DNA of 6,833 nucleotides from NCBI GenBank assembly GCA_024742655.1, contig JANSYB010000114.1, positions 1-6,833 on the forward strand, given 5' to 3'. The translations under genes and the position numbers were made by a program. How positions within the stretch are numbered: the stretch's first letter is position 1; every line of letters starts with the position of its first letter. Of the stretch, positions 5,132-6,833 are shown piece after piece. The notes beneath the pieces are model-generated. The model was not told the origin of the DNA. It did no database searches and saw only the letters and a program-made list of their open reading frames with translations. The stretch is from Paracoccaceae bacterium (lineage in GTDB: Bacteria > Pseudomonadota > Alphaproteobacteria > Rhodobacterales > Rhodobacteraceae).

Positions 5132-5545
5132 TTACCCCTTGTTTATCTTGATCCGCTGCACCACAGTTTCGGGCTGTGCGCGGGTCAGGTCCACATGCAG
5201 AAGGCCGTTTTCCATGATTGCCTCGCCCACCTCGACCCCATCTGCCAGCACGAAAGAACGCTGGAACTGGCGCGCGGCGATGCCGCGATGCAGGAAAACG
5301 CGCCCCTCGCTGTCGTCACGCTGACGCCCGCGAATGACCAGCTGGCGATCTTCGAGAGTGATTGCCAGATCGTCTTCGGCAAAGCCGGCGACGGCCAGCG
5401 TGATGCGATAGGAATTGTCCGATGTCTGTTCGATATTGAAGGGCGGGTAACCTTCGTTGCCGGACTTGGCGCTGCGTTCAAGCAAGCGTTCCAACTGTTC
5501 GAAGCCCAGCATATAGGGGTGAGACCCCAAGGATAGTTTCGTCAT
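5132..5545 (-). CDS. Small heat-shock protein Hsp20 / IbpA-like
   Basis: An ATP-independent holdase that binds unfolding proteins and keeps them refoldable by DnaK/ClpB. The length of 137 residues is typical of alphaproteobacterial class A small Hsps. The N-terminal arm (1-33) is followed by YPPFNIEQ (33-40), the start of the alpha-crystallin domain. The domain contains YRITLAVAGFAEDDLAITLEDRQLVIRG, the loop with FLHRGIAARQFQRSFVLADGVEV and the ENGLLHVDL signature (112-120). The C-terminal RIKINKG carries the I-x-I anchor (Ile132-Lys-Ile134) for oligomer assembly. I chose the ATG at 5545, where AAGGA lies seven bases upstream and homologues begin; a longer frame to 5680 would translate the promoter and leader. 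The gene is divergent from ydcH, has a sigma-32-like promoter and a ROSE-like leader, and is followed by a DUF1150 gene. I leave the symbol blank because several paralogues (ibpA, hspA and others) share this form. Confidence 0.95.
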   Translation of the reverse strand: MTKLSLGSHPYMLGFEQLERLLERSAKSGNEGYPPFNIEQTSDNSYRITLAVAGFAEDDLAITLEDRQLVIRGRQRDDSEGRVFLHRGIAARQFQRSFVLADGVEVGEAIMENGLLHVDLTRAQPETVVQRIKINKG

Positions 5546-5546
5546 C

Positions 5547-5593
5547 GGCGCGTCCTTATTTCTCAAGCGACAGTCCGTTTTTCGCGCGGCCCC
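5547..5593 (-). promoter_or_regulatory. Candidate ROSE-like RNA thermometer in the hsp20 leader
   Basis: In the minus-strand RNA the stretch GUCGCUU (5571-5565) can pair with UAAGGAC (5558-5552), which holds the Shine-Dalgarno sequence. Pairs are G-C, U-A, C-G, then a G-G mispair, a C-A mispair and U-A, around a GAGAAA loop. A UYGCU segment facing the Shine-Dalgarno with a G-G mispair is the hallmark of ROSE elements. GGCCGCG further upstream (near 5592-5585) can pair with CGCGCC (5552-5547) to enclose the site. The pairing is seen by inspection; thermosensing is inference from the ROSE family. Confidence 0.45.
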
Positions 5594-5614
5594 GTTTCGG
5601 CAGCCTGCGAGAGG

Positions 5615-5646
5615 AATATGGGTGTTCAAGCGGCCCCGCGCAAGGG
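5615..5646 (-). promoter_or_regulatory. Sigma-32 (RpoH)-like promoter of hsp20
   Basis: On the minus strand CCCTTG (5646-5641) and CCCATATT (5622-5615) lie 18 bases apart. This fits the RpoH pattern of CTTG followed by 17-18 bases and a C-rich -10 such as CCCAT-T, especially as described for alphaproteobacteria. The predicted start near 5608 leaves a leader of about 60 bases before the hsp20 ATG. Lying upstream of a small Hsp gene adds strong context. Confidence 0.65.
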
Positions 5647-5648
5647 CT

Positions 5649-5676
5649 TTGCCGAATGTGCAAAAGGGGCTATCAT
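5649..5676 (+). promoter_or_regulatory. Candidate sigma-70 promoter of the ydcH-like gene
   Basis: TTGCCG (5649-5654) and TATCAT (5671-5676), 16 bases apart, would start transcription near 5683, 27 bases before the ATG. The -35 box overlaps the edge of the divergent hsp20 promoter. RNA polymerases on the two strands could therefore interfere with each other during heat shock. Confidence 0.4.
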
Positions 5677-5709
5677 CCAAGTCTCGATTTTCAGAGGAAT
5701 CGGGTTGCC

Positions 5710-5934
5710 ATGAACATGTTGAACGATCTGTCGATGAAATCGGACGAGGTCCTGAAGGTGGAACTTGAGGAGTTCCGTCGCCAGCACCGCGATCTTGATG
5801 AGGCGATCGCCGCTCTTCAGGAAAAGGGCACCGGCGACACGTTCACCATAAAGCGACTTAAGCAGCAGAAGCTGCGCCTCAAGGACCGCATCACCTGGAT
5901 CGAGGATCGTCTCTACCCTGATATCATTGCGTAA
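5710..5934 (+). CDS. YdcH / DUF465 family small coiled-coil protein
   Basis: A 74-residue soluble protein that is almost wholly helical. The DUF465 pattern is visible: an N-terminal helix (LKVELEEFRRQHRDLDEAIAAL), a short turn with GTGD, then TIKRLKQQKLRLKDRITWIEDRL, in which the K-x-x-K/R-L-x-L-K-D repeat is the family signature. Two antiparallel helices forming a coiled-coil hairpin are expected. The function is unknown in most bacteria. AGAGGAA lies about 10 bases before the ATG at 5710; a second ATG six bases later is also possible. An upstream ATG at 5656 would put 18 extra residues across the promoter and is less likely. It precedes purE by 46 bases and may be cotranscribed with it, though a separate purE promoter is possible. 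Confidence 0.85.
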   Translation: MNMLNDLSMKSDEVLKVELEEFRRQHRDLDEAIAALQEKGTGDTFTIKRLKQQKLRLKDRITWIEDRLYPDIIA

Positions 5935-5948
5935 GCGCCCTTGATGCG

Positions 5949-5954
5949 TATAGT
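5949..5954 (+). promoter_or_regulatory. Candidate -10 box (TATAGT) for purEK
   Basis: TATAGT (5949-5954) matches five of six -10 bases. A poor -35, TTGCGT (5927-5932), lies 16 bases upstream at the very end of the ydcH-like gene. It would start purE transcription near 5961. Read-through from ydcH is the alternative. Confidence 0.3.
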
Positions 5955-5955
5955 G

Positions 5956-5978
5956 CGCGCTCCGGAACAGAGGGCGCG
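5956..5978 (+). promoter_or_regulatory. Hairpin covering the purE ribosome binding site
   Basis: CGCGCTC (5956-5962) can pair with GGGCGCG (5972-5978): seven pairs including one G-U, with a nine-base loop. The 3' arm contains most of the Shine-Dalgarno AGAGGG (5969-5974) and ends two bases before the purE ATG. No U-run follows. It could damp purE translation on transcripts coming through from ydcH. A transcript starting near 5961 would lack most of the 5' arm. Confidence 0.4.
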
Positions 5979-5980
5979 AT

Positions 5981-6469
5981 ATGGGCACAGTACAGGTCGG
6001 CATCATCATGGGCAGCCAGTCGGACTGGGCCACGATGAAGAAAGCGGCGGACATTCTCGATGAACTGGGCGTGGCCTGCGAAGTCAGGATCGTGTCGGCC
6101 CACCGCACGCCGGACCGGCTGTGGGATTATGGCAAGACGGCCGTTGATCGCGGCCTCAAGGTCATCATCGCGGGTGCGGGCGGGGCGGCCCATCTGCCTG
6201 GCATGATGGCCTCGAAAACCCGGGTCCCGGTGATCGGCGTGCCGGTTCAGACCAAGGCGCTGTCGGGGGTCGACAGCCTTTATTCCATCGTTCAGATGCC
6301 GCGCGGCTTTCCCGTGGCGACAATGGCGATCGGCGCGGCGGGCGCGGCGAATGCCGGTCTGATGGCGGTGGCGATCCTTGCCAATGAGGATGACGCTCTG
6401 GCCAAGCGGCTGGATGAGTGGCGCGCCGCGCTTTCAGCCTCGATCCCGCAGGAGCCGACAGATGACTGA
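5981..6469 (+). CDS. purE: N5-carboxyaminoimidazole ribonucleotide mutase, PurE class I
   Basis: Converts N5-CAIR to CAIR in de novo purine synthesis, working directly after PurK. The 162-residue length is normal for the bacterial class I enzyme, an octamer in characterised members. Signature motifs are intact: GSQSD (11-15, substrate phosphate binding), SAHRTP (39-44) with His41 as the catalytic histidine equivalent, [12 protein letters not shown] (64-75), GVPV (86-89), and [22 protein letters not shown] (106-127). GAGGG lies seven bases before the ATG at 5981, but that site is part of a possible hairpin. The last eight bases overlap the start of purK, so the two are translationally coupled. 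No PurR-type operator is evident. Confidence 0.97.
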   Translation: MGTVQVGIIMGSQSDWATMKKAADILDELGVACEVRIVSAHRTPDRLWDYGKTAVDRGLKVIIAGAGGAAHLPGMMASKTRVPVIGVPVQTKALSGVDSLYSIVQMPRGFPVATMAIGAAGAANAGLMAVAILANEDDALAKRLDEWRAALSASIPQEPTDD

Positions 6470-6833
6470 GCCACTCGAACCCGGTGCCGTGATCGGTATT
6501 CTTGGCGGCGGACAACTGGGCCGGATGCTGTCGGTCGCGGCAAGCCGTTTGGGCTTCAAGACCTGCGTGTATGAGTCGGGCGGCGATTGCCCCGCCAGCC
6601 ATGTGTCCAACTATCATTTTCAGAAAAGCTACGAGGATGAGGCCGCCCTGCGCGATTTTGCGGCGGCGGTGGATGTCATCACCTATGAATTTGAGAACAT
6701 CCCGACCTCGGCGCTCGACATACTGGAAGGGCTGAAGCCCGTCCGCCCGGGCCGCGAGGCGCTGCGCGTCAGCCAGGACCGGTTGACCGAAAAGGATTTC
6801 CTGACCGGTCTGGGCCTGACAACCGCGCCCTAT
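6462..6833 (+). CDS. purK: N5-carboxyaminoimidazole ribonucleotide synthase PurK, 3' end cut off by the window edge
   Basis: ATP-grasp enzyme that uses ATP and bicarbonate to turn AIR into N5-CAIR, the substrate of PurE. Only the first 124 of roughly 350-360 residues lie in the window. Visible landmarks: the GGGQLGRML glycine-rich loop of the N-terminal Rossmann-like domain (15-23), the ASHV segment (45-48) where the family binds the nucleotide substrate, [10 protein letters not shown] (72-81), and [11 protein letters not shown] (104-114), the conserved entry to the ATP-grasp domain. GGAG at 6451-6454, seven bases before the ATG at 6462, lies inside purE. The start overlaps the purE stop by eight bases, the usual order purE-purK. 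Confidence 0.95.
   Translation, partial: MTEPLEPGAVIGILGGGQLGRMLSVAASRLGFKTCVYESGGDCPASHVSNYHFQKSYEDEAALRDFAAAVDVITYEFENIPTSALDILEGLKPVRPGREALRVSQDRLTEKDFLTGLGLTTAPY

Overview
The window looks like a chromosomal segment of a high-GC alphaproteobacterium, most likely Rhodobacterales (Roseobacter/Rhodobacter-type). This rests on the gene set and gene pairings (an IbpA-like Hsp20 followed by a DUF1150 protein, a TIGR01459-type HAD hydrolase, a DUF465/YdcH protein next to purEK), on the G/C-rich third codon positions and on compact overlapping gene joints. I see no mobile element, tRNA, rRNA or CRISPR array. The segment is ordinary core genome; the most interesting signals are regulatory.

Layout. 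Everything from 1 to 5545 is encoded on the minus strand and everything from 5710 rightwards on the plus strand, with a divergent control region at 5546-5709. Reading the minus strand from right to left: hsp20 (5545-5132) and a DUF1150 gene (5126-4899) form a two-gene heat-shock unit closed by a terminator-like hairpin near 4816-4835. Then come a HAD class IIA hydrolase (4714-3839), a MaoC/PhaJ-type hydratase (3735-3292), an exported Gly/Asn-rich protein (3135-2737), a 60-residue helical protein (2627-2445), and a tightly overlapping trio ribF (2393-1455), ycgN-like (1458-988) and a threonine aldolase running off the left edge (988-1). On the plus strand: ydcH-like (5710-5934), purE (5981-6469) and purK running off the right edge (6462-6833).

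How the genes work together. PurK and PurE perform consecutive steps of de novo purine synthesis (AIR to N5-CAIR to CAIR) and overlap by 8 bases. RibF makes FMN and FAD. It is followed with 4-base (ATGA) and 1-base (TGATG) overlaps by the YcgN-like and aldolase genes, which suggests translational coupling rather than a shared pathway. The hsp20 gene has a sigma-32-like promoter and a leader that can fold into a ROSE-like RNA thermometer hairpin, so it may be heat-controlled at two levels.

Signals that ordinary gene calls do not explain: a perfect 10-bp inverted repeat that buries the ribF start codon; the ROSE-like hsp20 leader; a near-perfect long inverted repeat bracketing a candidate promoter and a tandem 8-mer upstream of the MaoC gene; a hairpin covering the purE ribosome binding site; and hexanucleotide tandem repeats encoding the Gly-Asn tail of the exported protein. 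I found no convincing new multi-gene system.
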